DNA of 56,088 nucleotides from Dehalococcoidia bacterium (lineage in GTDB: Bacteria > Chloroflexota > Dehalococcoidia > UBA2979), in NCBI GenBank assembly GCA_029247135.1, contig JAQWLS010000072.1, forward strand, positions 1-56,088, read 5' to 3'. Shown in pieces: positions 1 to 8,246 of this stretch. The notes below the pieces were generated by a model. That model worked only from the letters and a program-made list of their open reading frames with translations, was not told where the DNA came from and searched no databases. The position numbers and the translations under genes are program-made. Numbering within the stretch: position 1 is the first letter of the stretch; each line of letters opens with the position of its first letter.

Positions 1-2
1 CT

Positions 3-1055
3 AAGGGCATCGATGTTATACATAAAATCATCAAGGGATTTGATGCAGTGGTCATCAATTTTCGTCCTGGGGTTGCTGAGCGACTGGGGATAGGCTATAA
101 AGAGCTTTCGGCGATTAATCCTAGGCTTATTTATTGCTCGATAACGGGGTTTGGCCCTTCGGGCCCGTGGGCGAACGAGGCGGCAACTGATTATGTTGCT
201 ACTGCTTTTTCTGGTCTAGTGGCGGGTGACGGTAAAACTGATGATGATGGAGTTCCCGTAGGTATGGTTCCATCCGTGGCAGATTACCTAACTGGCCTGG
301 CAAGTGCTGGTGCAATTAGTGCAGCACTCTTTTCCCGTGATAAGACAGGCCTTGGTCAGAAGATTGATGCATCATTATTGAACTCGTCCTTGTCAATCCA
401 GGATGCCTTTGTTATGCGAGAACCTGCTAGCGACTCAGTTTATCGAGATCCAATGATGCAACGAGTTAAGGAATCTTTCGCTAAAGGAATTCCTTATAAG
501 GAAGTTTTAGCAGAGCGAGTGAAGTATCGTCAGCAGTCAGCAGGTCTTCCACGCCTTTATTACTGTGCATATCAGACTTCGGATGGCGCGATTATGCTCG
601 GATGCCTTACTCCAAAAACCCGTGACGCTGCGCGACTTGGACTGCAAATGACTCATGAGCTAACTGACGACGAGAGTTTTGATCCTGATGACCCTAAATA
701 TCAGACTCAAGTGGAAGTATGGAAGTCAGAAATTACTGACCGCGTTAAGCAACAGTCGACTGAGTATTGGTTAGGAGAGCTTAGAGCTGTCGGATGCCCT
801 GTGGCTCCAGTTCAGTTCCCAGAGGAATTAGCTGATCATGAGCAGGTTAGGGCGCTGGGTGTAATGGTTCCATTGGAGCATCCTATAACAGGCCCTCAGG
901 AAGTTGTTGGTCCGATAGTGCAATTTTCAAACACAGAAGCCAGAGTCCAAGGTCCCTCACCATTGATCGGCGAACATACTAACGAAGTATTGCTTGGCGG
1001 AGGATTTAGGGATGACGAGATAGCAGAACTTTCTGCTGCTGGGGTAATTAGGTAG
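3..1055 (+). CDS. CoA-transferase family III (CaiB/BaiF), 5'-truncated
   Basis: The reading frame is open from base 3, so the gene starts upstream of the window; the GTG at 48 is internal, because the residues before it fit the family consensus leading into the VVINFRPGVAERLG segment. Family III CoA-transferases move CoA between carboxylic acids through an Asp-bound acyl intermediate. The catalytic Asp is visible in GQKIDASLL, and the SITGFGPSGPW glycine-rich segment is typical. The C-terminal part (SPLIGEHTNEVLL) is complete. The natural substrate cannot be read from the sequence. It converges with ruvB, leaving only a five-base gap. Confidence 0.9.
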   Translation, partial: KGIDVIHKIIKGFDAVVINFRPGVAERLGIGYKELSAINPRLIYCSITGFGPSGPWANEAATDYVATAFSGLVAGDGKTDDDGVPVGMVPSVADYLTGLASAGAISAALFSRDKTGLGQKIDASLLNSSLSIQDAFVMREPASDSVYRDPMMQRVKESFAKGIPYKEVLAERVKYRQQSAGLPRLYYCAYQTSDGAIMLGCLTPKTRDAARLGLQMTHELTDDESFDPDDPKYQTQVEVWKSEITDRVKQQSTEYWLGELRAVGCPVAPVQFPEELADHEQVRALGVMVPLEHPITGPQEVVGPIVQFSNTEARVQGPSPLIGEHTNEVLLGGGFRDDEIAELSAAGVIR

Positions 1056-1060
1056 ACGGG

Positions 1061-2119
1061 CTAGGAAGACCAGAGACCAACCTGGGGCGTCTCAGATGTT
1101 TTGACTACTTGTGGCGGAATCAGTCCGATGTGCTTATAGCCTGTGTCTGTGAGAATTCTGCCTCGAGGTGAACGAACAATGAGTCCTTCTTTCAATAAAA
1201 ACGGCTCGTAAACATCCATAATCGTATCTGCTTCTTCTGAGATTGCAGCTGCAAGCGTGTCGAGTCCGGCCGGACCGCCATTAAATCTATTAGCAAGAGT
1301 TTTTAATAATTCTCGATCCATTCGATCAAGACCAATCTCATCAATTTCTAGCCGCTCTAGTGCTTCATCAGCCGTTTTTTTATTGATTTTGCCGTCATAT
1401 TTCACTTGTGCATAATCTCTGACACGTCGTAACAGTCTGTTGGCAATTCTTGCAGTTCCTCTTGAGCGCGTAGCTATTTCTGATAAACCTTCCTTATCTA
1501 TCTGACAATTTAAAACCTCGGCAGATCGATTTAGGATCTGAATTAGTGCAGGAGGGTCATAGAATTCCAGTCGAAATGACGAACCAAATCGATCACGAAG
1601 TGGTTGAGATATTAATGAAAATCTGGTAGTCGCTCCAACAAGAGTGAATGGCGCAACTTTTAATCGCACATCTCGGGCTTTTGGACCCTTTCCAAGTATG
1701 ATATCCACCGAATAATCTTCCATCGCAGGGTAGAGTACTTCTTCCACGGCTAGTGACAGGCGATGTATTTCATCGATGAAGAGAATATCACCAGGTTGCA
1801 ATGAGGTTAGTAGAGCAGCAAGATCGCCGGCACGCTCTAGGGCAGGGCCCGAGGTTATACGAATAGATACATTCATTTCAGAAGCCAGAATCATCGCTAG
1901 GGTTGTTTTCCCTAGTCCCGGTGGACCATGAAACAAGACATGATCAAGAGATTCTGATCTTATCTTGGCGGCATCAATAGCTATTTTAAGATTCTCTTTA
2001 ACTCGATCTTGACCGAAGTAGCTAGGGAGTGTTTGGGGTCGTAGAGATTTCTCAGTTCCTAAATCATCATCATTAGCATCTGGGCTGATAGTGGTTTGTC
2101 TAGAGGTGTCAGAGTTAAT
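1061..2119 (-). CDS. ruvB: Holliday junction branch-migration helicase RuvB
   Basis: RuvB is the hexameric AAA+ motor that drives Holliday junction branch migration with RuvA. Visible motifs are the Walker A (GPPGLGKTT), Walker B ([10 protein letters not shown]), sensor 1 region (GATTR), arginine finger region (PLRDRFG) and the C-terminal winged helix with SPRGR. The conserved N-terminal segment ([12 protein letters not shown], then [12 protein letters not shown], then SLDHVLFHG) is in frame upstream of the first TTG at 1936, so that TTG is internal. The frame is open back to a TAG at 2150-2152 but contains no ATG, GTG or TTG there. I place the start at an ATT at 2117-2119, seven bases after AGGGA, giving about 352 residues, the normal size. 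The function is certain; the start is tentative. No ruvA or ruvC lies next to it. Confidence 0.9.
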   Translation of the reverse strand: MNSDTSRQTTISPDANDDDLGTEKSLRPQTLPSYFGQDRVKENLKIAIDAAKIRSESLDHVLFHGPPGLGKTTLAMILASEMNVSIRITSGPALERAGDLAALLTSLQPGDILFIDEIHRLSLAVEEVLYPAMEDYSVDIILGKGPKARDVRLKVAPFTLVGATTRFSLISQPLRDRFGSSFRLEFYDPPALIQILNRSAEVLNCQIDKEGLSEIATRSRGTARIANRLLRRVRDYAQVKYDGKINKKTADEALERLEIDEIGLDRMDRELLKTLANRFNGGPAGLDTLAAAISEEADTIMDVYEPFLLKEGLIVRSPRGRILTDTGYKHIGLIPPQVVKTSETPQVGLWSS

Positions 2120-2187
2120 CGGAGTTTCCCTAATGTGGTGATCATGAAACTATCTCTGCGTCAAATTTTAGCACATTTGTTTTACTT

Positions 2188-2532
2188 TCATTTCCATCGA
2201 GGTAAATTTTTCAATTCTTTTTTTAGTGTCAGTTTCAATTTTCCAGTTGATTGGCCTCGTTGATATGCTAGATCCCCAACTGCAAGTGATACGAAATCAC
2301 TTAAGTCTTTGGCCTCGTGAACATATTTCCCGTTTACGTAGCAGGTAGAGCAATGATTTTCTGAACGCGATTTATCCTTTTCGCTGCCGTAATCATCGGG
2401 TCGTCGCATGTCAAATCCGCACGAGTCGCAACCAGCACGCGACCTCCCGTCTTGAAAGCTTTGCATGTATTCACGGCTACCGCCGCCACCTTTTCTTGAA
2501 ATCTTTGCGGCATCATCTGAGTTTTTAGCCAT
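2188..2532 (-). CDS. Small zinc-ribbon protein
   Basis: A 114-residue protein starting at ATG 2532, six bases after a GGAG. It carries CxxC (CDSCGF) near residue 35 and a second CxxC (CSTCYVNGKY) about 24 residues later. The spacing and the DYGSEKD and YVNGKY signatures match the putative zinc ribbon family zf-ribbon_2 (PF12674). The N-terminus is Lys/Ser/Gly-rich and the C-terminus is basic (KLTLKKELKNLPRWK). It probably binds one zinc and may contact nucleic acid or protein, but no function is established. It lies upstream of ruvB on the same strand and could share its transcript. Confidence 0.75.
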   Translation of the reverse strand: MAKNSDDAAKISRKGGGGSREYMQSFQDGRSRAGCDSCGFDMRRPDDYGSEKDKSRSENHCSTCYVNGKYVHEAKDLSDFVSLAVGDLAYQRGQSTGKLKLTLKKELKNLPRWK

Positions 2533-2618
2533 AATCATCTCCAAAAAGTCTACTAACAAAATTTAGCATACTGCGACTATGCTAGAACGAGCGGGTGGTT
2601 GAGTATTTGGTGAAGTAA

Positions 2619-3488
2619 TTGAAAATTGCAAAATCCACGGAACCTATAGGAAAATTTGCAAGCATTGATGTAGGGATTATCGATTCTGGAGTTGGTGGCT
2701 TGTCGGTCGCACAGGAATTGAGGATGTTGGATCCAAATCTTAGGCTTGGATACATAGCTGACACCGCACTTTTCCCTTACGGCGATAAATCGGTCGAGAC
2801 GCTAATTCCACGAATGCGATATTTTGTATCTTTGTTTAATGAAATTGGGACACGGGTAGTAGTAATCGCTTGTAACACGGCGTCATCAGCAAGCTTGAGA
2901 GATCTAAGGCATTATTTTGATGATTCCGTACAAATAGTGGGTATGGAGCCTCCTCTTAAGCCTGCGGCGCAACATTCTATAAATCGCTCGGTTGCAGTTA
3001 TCGCCACCAGTGGAACAGTAACTGGAGATTTGCTTACTGAGCTTAAGGAACGTTTCGCGTCTGATATAGCAGCTCGACTTATTGCCGCGCCGGGACTCGC
3101 TGATTGCGTCGAACGAGGGCAATTAGCTGATGATGAGATTGATGCACTTATTGGACCTATTGTTCAGGAAGTTATTCGACATGATGTTGACAGCGTGGCA
3201 CTTGGATGCAGCCACTATAGCTTTTTGATGAGAAAAATTAGTGATCGATTCCCTGCAAATATAAAGTTTTTTGATGCAGCTCGACCGGTAGCCATGCGAG
3301 CAATACAGTTGTTTGGTGAAATTGACAGGGACGACAAGAATGCGCCTAAGCAACCTGGCCTAGTAAACGTATTTTTGACGGGGAGTGGAAGTTCATTCGA
3401 GCAAACATTAAGCAAACTAGAGGACGCAGGCTGTGTTCTGCCTGAGATAAGAATTCAACTAGATAAATTGAAGGTGCCAAATGTCTAA
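2619..3488 (+). CDS. murI: Glutamate racemase
   Basis: MurI interconverts L- and D-glutamate for peptidoglycan. Visible signatures are the N-terminal IIDSGVGGLSV with the catalytic Asp, YIADTALFPYG, the first catalytic Cys in IACNTASSAS, and the second in LGCSHYSF. Length is 289 residues, typical. The start is TTG at 2619: an in-frame TAA lies immediately upstream and GGTGA sits five bases before it. The end overlaps the pyrF start by eight bases, so the two are probably translationally coupled. With murA at 12.6 kb it implies that this lineage makes peptidoglycan precursors. Confidence 0.92.
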   Translation: MKIAKSTEPIGKFASIDVGIIDSGVGGLSVAQELRMLDPNLRLGYIADTALFPYGDKSVETLIPRMRYFVSLFNEIGTRVVVIACNTASSASLRDLRHYFDDSVQIVGMEPPLKPAAQHSINRSVAVIATSGTVTGDLLTELKERFASDIAARLIAAPGLADCVERGQLADDEIDALIGPIVQEVIRHDVDSVALGCSHYSFLMRKISDRFPANIKFFDAARPVAMRAIQLFGEIDRDDKNAPKQPGLVNVFLTGSGSSFEQTLSKLEDAGCVLPEIRIQLDKLKVPNV

Positions 3489-4338
3489 TTCTGATAATTT
3501 TTTTGAAAAGCAGCGTGCTGCATCGATCCAAAATAGATCGCGATTGTGTGTTGGGCTTGATCCTGACCCGCGGAGATTGCCTGACGGCGTAGATCTGAAA
3601 GATTTTCTTTTTTCTATTGTTGATGCGACCTCAGACCTAGTTGCAAGTTACAAGCCAAATGCTGCTTTTTTTGAAAGAGAAGGAGTGGCTGGATATAGAC
3701 TACTTCAAGAGTTAATTGAAATGATTCCTGAGCATATTCCTGTCATTTTAGATGCGAAGCGTGGTGACATCGGCCATACAGCTGCAGCATATGCAGAGGC
3801 AGTATTTGATTTTATGAAAGCAGATGCGATTACGGTTAATCCTTACCTCGGAACTGACTCTATTAAACCTTTTCTTGATCGCTCAGAAAAGGGTGTTTTT
3901 ATTTTATGTAAAACATCCAACGCGAGTGCTGGTGAGTTTCAGGATTTATTAGTTGGTGACGAAAATATACCGCTTTATCTCCGAGTTGCAGAGCTCGCAA
4001 ATGAGTGGAATGAACATTCAAACGTTGGGCTAGTGGTTGGAGCAACTTATCCAGACGAGGCTGCAAGAATAAGAGCGACAGCTCCGAATCTTCAATTTCT
4101 TGTCCCTGGTGTTGGTGCACAGGCAGGTGACCTTGCGGCTGTGATTGATGCGTCGATTGACGGCAATGGTGAAGGATTTGTTATAAACAGCTCTCGAGGC
4201 ATTTTGTATGCCTGGGAAACTGGTGAGGCTGGCGATCCTGGATGTGCACCTGGTGGTTGGCAAGACGCTGCACGAGAAGCTGCTAATCATGCGCGAATAG
4301 AGATTTTGAATGCTGTGGATTCTCGAAACAATGGGTAG
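3481..4338 (+). CDS. pyrF: Orotidine-5'-phosphate decarboxylase (subfamily 2)
   Basis: This enzyme decarboxylates OMP to UMP, the last step of de novo pyrimidine synthesis. The N-terminal LCVGLDPDP, the YKPNAAFFE segment and the catalytic Asp-Lys array LDAKRGDIGHTA identify the longer subfamily 2 form (285 residues here; subfamily 1 enzymes are about 230). VPGVGAQAG and INSSRGILYA form the phosphate-binding part of the TIM barrel. It begins inside the 3' end of murI. Confidence 0.93.
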   Translation: MSNSDNFFEKQRAASIQNRSRLCVGLDPDPRRLPDGVDLKDFLFSIVDATSDLVASYKPNAAFFEREGVAGYRLLQELIEMIPEHIPVILDAKRGDIGHTAAAYAEAVFDFMKADAITVNPYLGTDSIKPFLDRSEKGVFILCKTSNASAGEFQDLLVGDENIPLYLRVAELANEWNEHSNVGLVVGATYPDEAARIRATAPNLQFLVPGVGAQAGDLAAVIDASIDGNGEGFVINSSRGILYAWETGEAGDPGCAPGGWQDAAREAANHARIEILNAVDSRNNG

Positions 4339-4429
4339 CCTCTTGCTTGCGAAAACACTAATAACTGATATGGCATATTCTTAAACCTGAAATATATTTT
4401 GATGAGCTAATCTTTGTACGGGGAATATT

Positions 4430-4996
4430 TTGGAAGATAAAGAAGTTTGGCTAGAACTGATTATAGATTCAGTGCGAGTAGGCTTGCGACAACAGCGCCC
4501 TGTTGTTGTTTTAAAGGAAAAAAATGGTGAGCGTTATTTAGCGATCTGGATCGGGTCTGATATGGCCCAGTCGATAACATTGGCCCTGCAGGAACAAGAG
4601 ACACCTAGGCCGATGACGCATGATTTGTTCCTGTCGACGGTCACTTCGATGCAGGGTGAAATTTCGGAAGCTCGAATAGTTGATCTGAAGGAAGATGTTT
4701 ACTTCGCCACTGTTCTTATTGAATCTCTTGATGCAGGCCGTGAGATCGTGTCACTGGATGCACGCGCATCTGATGCCCTCGCTCTTGCAATTAGAGCGAA
4801 GGCTCCCATCACGGCTTCAGAGGGTGTCATGGAACGTGCGTCGATAACTTTGCCTGCACATGTGGACTTAGACGATGACGATAGTGCTGAATCTATTAAT
4901 CCGGTAACCGACGAAGAATTAGCTAAACTTACTGCGTTCAGAGACCTCGTTGAGGGACTGAATCTCGATGATCTGGGTGATCTATCGGAATCTTAG
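4430..4996 (+). CDS. Bifunctional nuclease family protein (BFN/DUF151)
   Basis: A 188-residue protein starting at TTG 4430, five bases after GGGGA. It matches the bifunctional nuclease family (PF02577): VLKEKNGERYLAIWIG, the LTHD-like MTHDLF segment, and the SLDARASDALALAIRAKAPI block near residues 103-122. The C-terminus is an acidic tail. Plant members have been reported to have RNase and DNase activity; the role of bacterial members is uncertain. It lies between pyrF and the ATP synthase operon with its own intergenic spaces, so it may be a single transcription unit. Confidence 0.82.
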   Translation: MEDKEVWLELIIDSVRVGLRQQRPVVVLKEKNGERYLAIWIGSDMAQSITLALQEQETPRPMTHDLFLSTVTSMQGEISEARIVDLKEDVYFATVLIESLDAGREIVSLDARASDALALAIRAKAPITASEGVMERASITLPAHVDLDDDDSAESINPVTDEELAKLTAFRDLVEGLNLDDLGDLSES

Positions 4997-5034
4997 AATT
5001 GAAATCAACCAGAATAGGCTGATTTAATATACAG

Positions 5035-5064
5035 TTGTTGCACGCAGGTTTTGTTGGTGATAAT
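5035..5064 (+). promoter_or_regulatory. Possible promoter of the ATP synthase operon
   Basis: TTGTTG at 5035-5040 and GATAAT at 5059-5064 are separated by 18 bases and lie 40 bases before atpZ. They resemble a sigma-70 promoter, and this is the natural place for the operon promoter. The match is weak and TTGCAC at 5039 with shorter spacing is an alternative -35. Confidence 0.25.
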
Positions 5065-5103
5065 TTCATCGCTGATGGAACTTGTCACGTAGAAAGTTAG
5101 ATC

Positions 5104-5352
5104 GTGAATAAGTCACCAGCCTTTAGGCTGATTGGAGTAGGAAGTTCACTCGCATTTTGGATAATTGGGTTTACTCTGGGTGGCCGTTGGCTAGATGGAC
5201 AGATAGACTCAGATCCGGTGCTGACGGTATTGGGGCTCGTGTTGGGACTCATTATTGGAATCACTGATGCGATTCGAAGGTTATTAGACGTTGTGCGTTA
5301 TCAAGAGCGCCGAAATCAGCGGAAAAATGAAGCTAAGCGGGAGGGTCAGTGA
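5104..5352 (+). CDS. AtpZ/AtpI-family F1Fo-ATPase accessory protein
   Basis: An 82-residue protein with two membrane segments (about residues 8-26 and 38-55) separated by GGRWLDGQIDSDP, the hallmark of the AtpZ/AtpI family (ATPase_gene1, PF09527). Members help assemble the c ring or import Mg2+ or Ca2+, and usually head atp operons, as here. The C-terminus is basic and cytoplasmic. The start is GTG with a weak ribosome-binding site. Its stop overlaps the atpB start (GTGA), so the two are coupled. Confidence 0.82.
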   Translation: MNKSPAFRLIGVGSSLAFWIIGFTLGGRWLDGQIDSDPVLTVLGLVLGLIIGITDAIRRLLDVVRYQERRNQRKNEAKREGQ

Positions 5353-6494
5353 AAGTTAAACCAGCTCTAATCGCTCTCGGTGTTATCGCATTTATGGTTT
5401 TGGGTTTTCTCTTTATAAAGACCCCATCGCCGGTGATCGTAGTAGCCCCTGAGAACATTTGGTTTACAGGTATTCCAATTCCCGAATCGCTGGGCACGGG
5501 TGGCGAATTTCGTATAACCAATACGATGTTTACGTCTTGGGTTGTTGTAGTCTTTTTAATAATTGTTGCATTCTTTGTTCGACGCGGTATCGCTCTAGTG
5601 CCTAGAGGATTTGCTGGTGTGGCCGAGGCCGCGGTCATGGGATTTTACGGATTTATTGAACAGGCGGCCGGTCCAGAAAATGCCAGGAAGTTTTTTCCTC
5701 TCGTCGCGACTATATTTTTCTTTGTTCTGGTTTCAAATTATTCTGGTTTATTACCCGTGTTCAATGTTATCGGGCGAGCGGTTGATGAGGATCATGCTGT
5801 TCATGCCAAAACAGTTACAGAACTGAAGCAGGCAGAAATTGCAGGCGTAGGGCTTTCGATTGTACCGCTAAAAGCTAACGATAAAAAACGAGTTGATTCT
5901 CATGGAGATGACCACAGTGAAGTGACTGGTGGCAGTTCGGTGAGTGTGAGTGCTAAGCCGGACACAGTTGTATCCGCGTCGCGTCTTTCAGGCGATGAAG
6001 GGGTGACTTACGGTGCTATCGAACCTGCCTTGCGGTCGGCAATGTCTGATATGAATGCCCCGTTAGCTATTGCAATATATTCGTTTATATTTGTGGAGAT
6101 ATGGGGTCTTCAGGCTCTTGGTATTTCGTATCTTAAGAAATTCTTTGCCTGGGATTTTTATAAAAAAGGTGGCTCAGGGGTAATTGATATTTTTGTCGGT
6201 ATTTTGGAGTTCGTAAGTGAATTGTCACGTATTGTGTCTTTTACTTTCCGCTTGTTTGGAAATATATTCGCCGGTGAAGTTTTGTTACTGATGATGACTT
6301 TTTTGATTCCATTTTTATTAACTGATGTCTTTTATTTACTTGAGTTGTTCGTCGGATTGGTTCAAGCATTTGTCTTCGCCATGCTTACTACAGTATTCGC
6401 TGCAACAGCAGTGACTGCTCATGGTGATCACGACGACGATCATGATGAAGAGCACGGAAGTCAGCCCCGTGTAGAACAGGCTTTGACTGTATAG
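5349..6494 (+). CDS. atpB: ATP synthase subunit a (enlarged)
   Basis: Subunit a forms the proton half-channels of Fo. The essential Arg is R301 in SFTFRLFGN, followed by E310 in FAGEV and Q339 in VQAFVFAML, matching E. coli R210, E219 and Q252 in spacing. GGGAGG precedes the GTG start. At 381 residues it is about 110 longer than the E. coli protein (271). Most of the excess is a hydrophilic stretch at about residues 143-235 containing DEDHAVHAK and SHGDDHSEV, between membrane helices. The C-terminus is a His/Asp-rich tail (about 357-370). No frameshift is seen. Confidence 0.95.
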   Translation: MKVKPALIALGVIAFMVLGFLFIKTPSPVIVVAPENIWFTGIPIPESLGTGGEFRITNTMFTSWVVVVFLIIVAFFVRRGIALVPRGFAGVAEAAVMGFYGFIEQAAGPENARKFFPLVATIFFFVLVSNYSGLLPVFNVIGRAVDEDHAVHAKTVTELKQAEIAGVGLSIVPLKANDKKRVDSHGDDHSEVTGGSSVSVSAKPDTVVSASRLSGDEGVTYGAIEPALRSAMSDMNAPLAIAIYSFIFVEIWGLQALGISYLKKFFAWDFYKKGGSGVIDIFVGILEFVSELSRIVSFTFRLFGNIFAGEVLLLMMTFLIPFLLTDVFYLLELFVGLVQAFVFAMLTTVFAATAVTAHGDHDDDHDEEHGSQPRVEQALTV

Positions 6495-6512
6495 GCTGCA
6501 TAAATAACTAAT

Positions 6513-6549
6513 TTACTAGTTGAACAACTTTTGTTTAACTGGTGAGTAA
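6513..6549 (+). promoter_or_regulatory. Intercistronic hairpin before atpE
   Basis: The inverted repeat pairs 6513-6517 with 6545-6549 (5 bp) and 6518-6525 with 6533-6540 (8 bp, one G-U), with a four-base bulge at 6541-6544 and a seven-base loop. No T tract follows, so a Rho-independent terminator is unlikely. It sits in the longest gap inside the operon, 65 bases before the atpE start. It may stabilise or punctuate the atpE mRNA, whose product is needed in many copies. Confidence 0.45.
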
Positions 6550-6602
6550 GCTGAATAAGGTAAGAAGATTGTCGGTTGCAGAAGTAGCTGACGCAACGGT
6601 AG

Positions 6603-6947
<345 letters not shown>

Positions 6948-6955
6948 GAATAAAT

Positions 6956-6973
6956 CTATTGGTGAGCCGATAG
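6956..6973 (+). promoter_or_regulatory. Hairpin immediately after atpE
   Basis: A seven-pair stem (CTATTGG with CCGATAG, one T-G) and a four-base loop start nine bases after the atpE stop. No T tract follows. With the hairpin at 6513-6549 it brackets the atpE cistron, which fits a processing or stability element. Confidence 0.4.
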
Positions 6974-7041
6974 TCAGGCTGCAGAGAATGCATATTTGAT
7001 TATTTGGCAGTGCTGATTTGTATGGGAAGGAGCCACGGAGA

Positions 7042-7662
7042 ATGACGGAAATCAAATTTGATTTTTTATCGTGGCGTCGGCGAGTTGTTATCGCCGCTGT
7101 CTTAGGCCTCTTTTTTGCTGTCACTCCTCTAGGCGTTTCGGCTGAGAGTGGCGGCATTGGAGCCTTGGGAATCAATGTTCCGGGGCTCGTCGCTCAACTA
7201 GTCAACTTCGGGGTTCTTTTAGTGGTGCTTCGTTTTTTGGCTTGGGGTCCAATTATGAAGATTGTGGACGAGCGTCGAGAGAAGATAGAGGCAGGGCTTA
7301 ATGCTTCTCAGGCTGCATCTGAATCTGCAGAAAAGAGCCAGGAAGAGGCACGAGCTGCGTTAGAGGAAGCACGAGCTGAGGGTAGACAGTTAATCACTCG
7401 AGCTCAGGAGACAGCTGCTCGGTTGAGTGAAGAACTCGAGACACAGGCACGAGCTGATGCTGAACAGATAGTGACGCGCGCGAGAAATGAAATTGAAACA
7501 GAACGGCAGCAGGCCATTAATTCTCTGCGAGCTGAATTTGCTGATTTGACAGTAAATGCGGCTGAGAGAGTGATTGGTCAGTCGCTTGATAAAAATGCTC
7601 ATCAGCGGTTAATAACTGAGTCTCTAATTGGTACTTCTTTTAGTGAATCTCAAGATGATTAA
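7042..7662 (+). CDS. atpF: ATP synthase subunit b
   Basis: Subunit b is the peripheral stalk. I place the start at ATG 7042, downstream of an AAGGAG at 7025, rather than the TTG at 7018. The 206-residue protein has two hydrophobic segments: residues 15-34, signal-peptide-like and ending VSAES, and 47-67, the usual b membrane anchor followed by WGPIMKIVDERREKI. The rest is a long, charged, Ala/Glu/Arg-rich coiled coil. Normal b subunits have only one membrane segment, so the first may be cleaved, as proposed for subunit c here. Confidence 0.9.
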   Translation: MTEIKFDFLSWRRRVVIAAVLGLFFAVTPLGVSAESGGIGALGINVPGLVAQLVNFGVLLVVLRFLAWGPIMKIVDERREKIEAGLNASQAASESAEKSQEEARAALEEARAEGRQLITRAQETAARLSEELETQARADAEQIVTRARNEIETERQQAINSLRAEFADLTVNAAERVIGQSLDKNAHQRLITESLIGTSFSESQDD

Positions 7663-7680
7663 TAAAGGCGGACATAAATA

Positions 7681-8220
7681 ATGTCAGGTACTCGAGACGT
7701 TGCAGGGAGAAGATATGCGGTAGCAGTTCTGGGAATTGCAAAGAGTTCTGGTGAGTTAGATAAGTGGCAAGAAGCCATTGAAAATTTAGATGTGCTCACT
7801 GGTAACCCCTCATATGTTGAAATTCTGCAGGGCGATGGTATGACAGACGATACTTTTCAAAATATTGTCCGAAAGGTAATGCCAGAGATTTCGTCTAACC
7901 AATTAAATTTATTTAGGCTACTTAGGCGCAAGAATCGGCTTGCACTTGGACCATCGATACAGTCCTTTTTTAAGGAACTGTTGGATGATGAACAGAACGT
8001 GGCACGAGCTACTGTCACGAGTGCTGTTCCGTTAGATGAATCGCAGACAGTCGAAATAGCTGAAAAATTATCTACTGCGATGGGTAAGAAAATAATTGTT
8101 GAAGCGAAGTTAGATTCGTCGATTATAGGCGGGCTTGTTATACGAGTTGGTGACCGATTAATTGATGCATCGACTCGAGGGCAATTGGGTTCGTTACGGA
8201 CTCATATTGCGAGATCTTAA
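7681..8220 (+). CDS. atpH: ATP synthase subunit delta
   Basis: The delta subunit joins the F1 alpha subunits to the b stalk. The 179-residue protein has the usual N-terminal helical domain beginning RDVAGRRYAVAVLGIAKSSG and the C-terminal signature SSIIGGLVIRVGDRLIDAS. It lies 18 bases after atpF and 26 before atpA, in the canonical order. Confidence 0.93.
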   Translation: MSGTRDVAGRRYAVAVLGIAKSSGELDKWQEAIENLDVLTGNPSYVEILQGDGMTDDTFQNIVRKVMPEISSNQLNLFRLLRRKNRLALGPSIQSFFKELLDDEQNVARATVTSAVPLDESQTVEIAEKLSTAMGKKIIVEAKLDSSIIGGLVIRVGDRLIDASTRGQLGSLRTHIARS

Positions 8221-8246
8221 GACGAAGAAAAGAATGAGGTGAACTG

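Noticed and set aside
48-48. GTG at 48 as the start of the first CoA-transferase
   Set aside because: The frame is open to the window edge and the residues before it fit the family, so the gene is cut by the window.
1936-1936. TTG at 1936 as the ruvB start
   Set aside because: It is inside the Walker A approach; conserved RuvB sequence continues upstream in frame.
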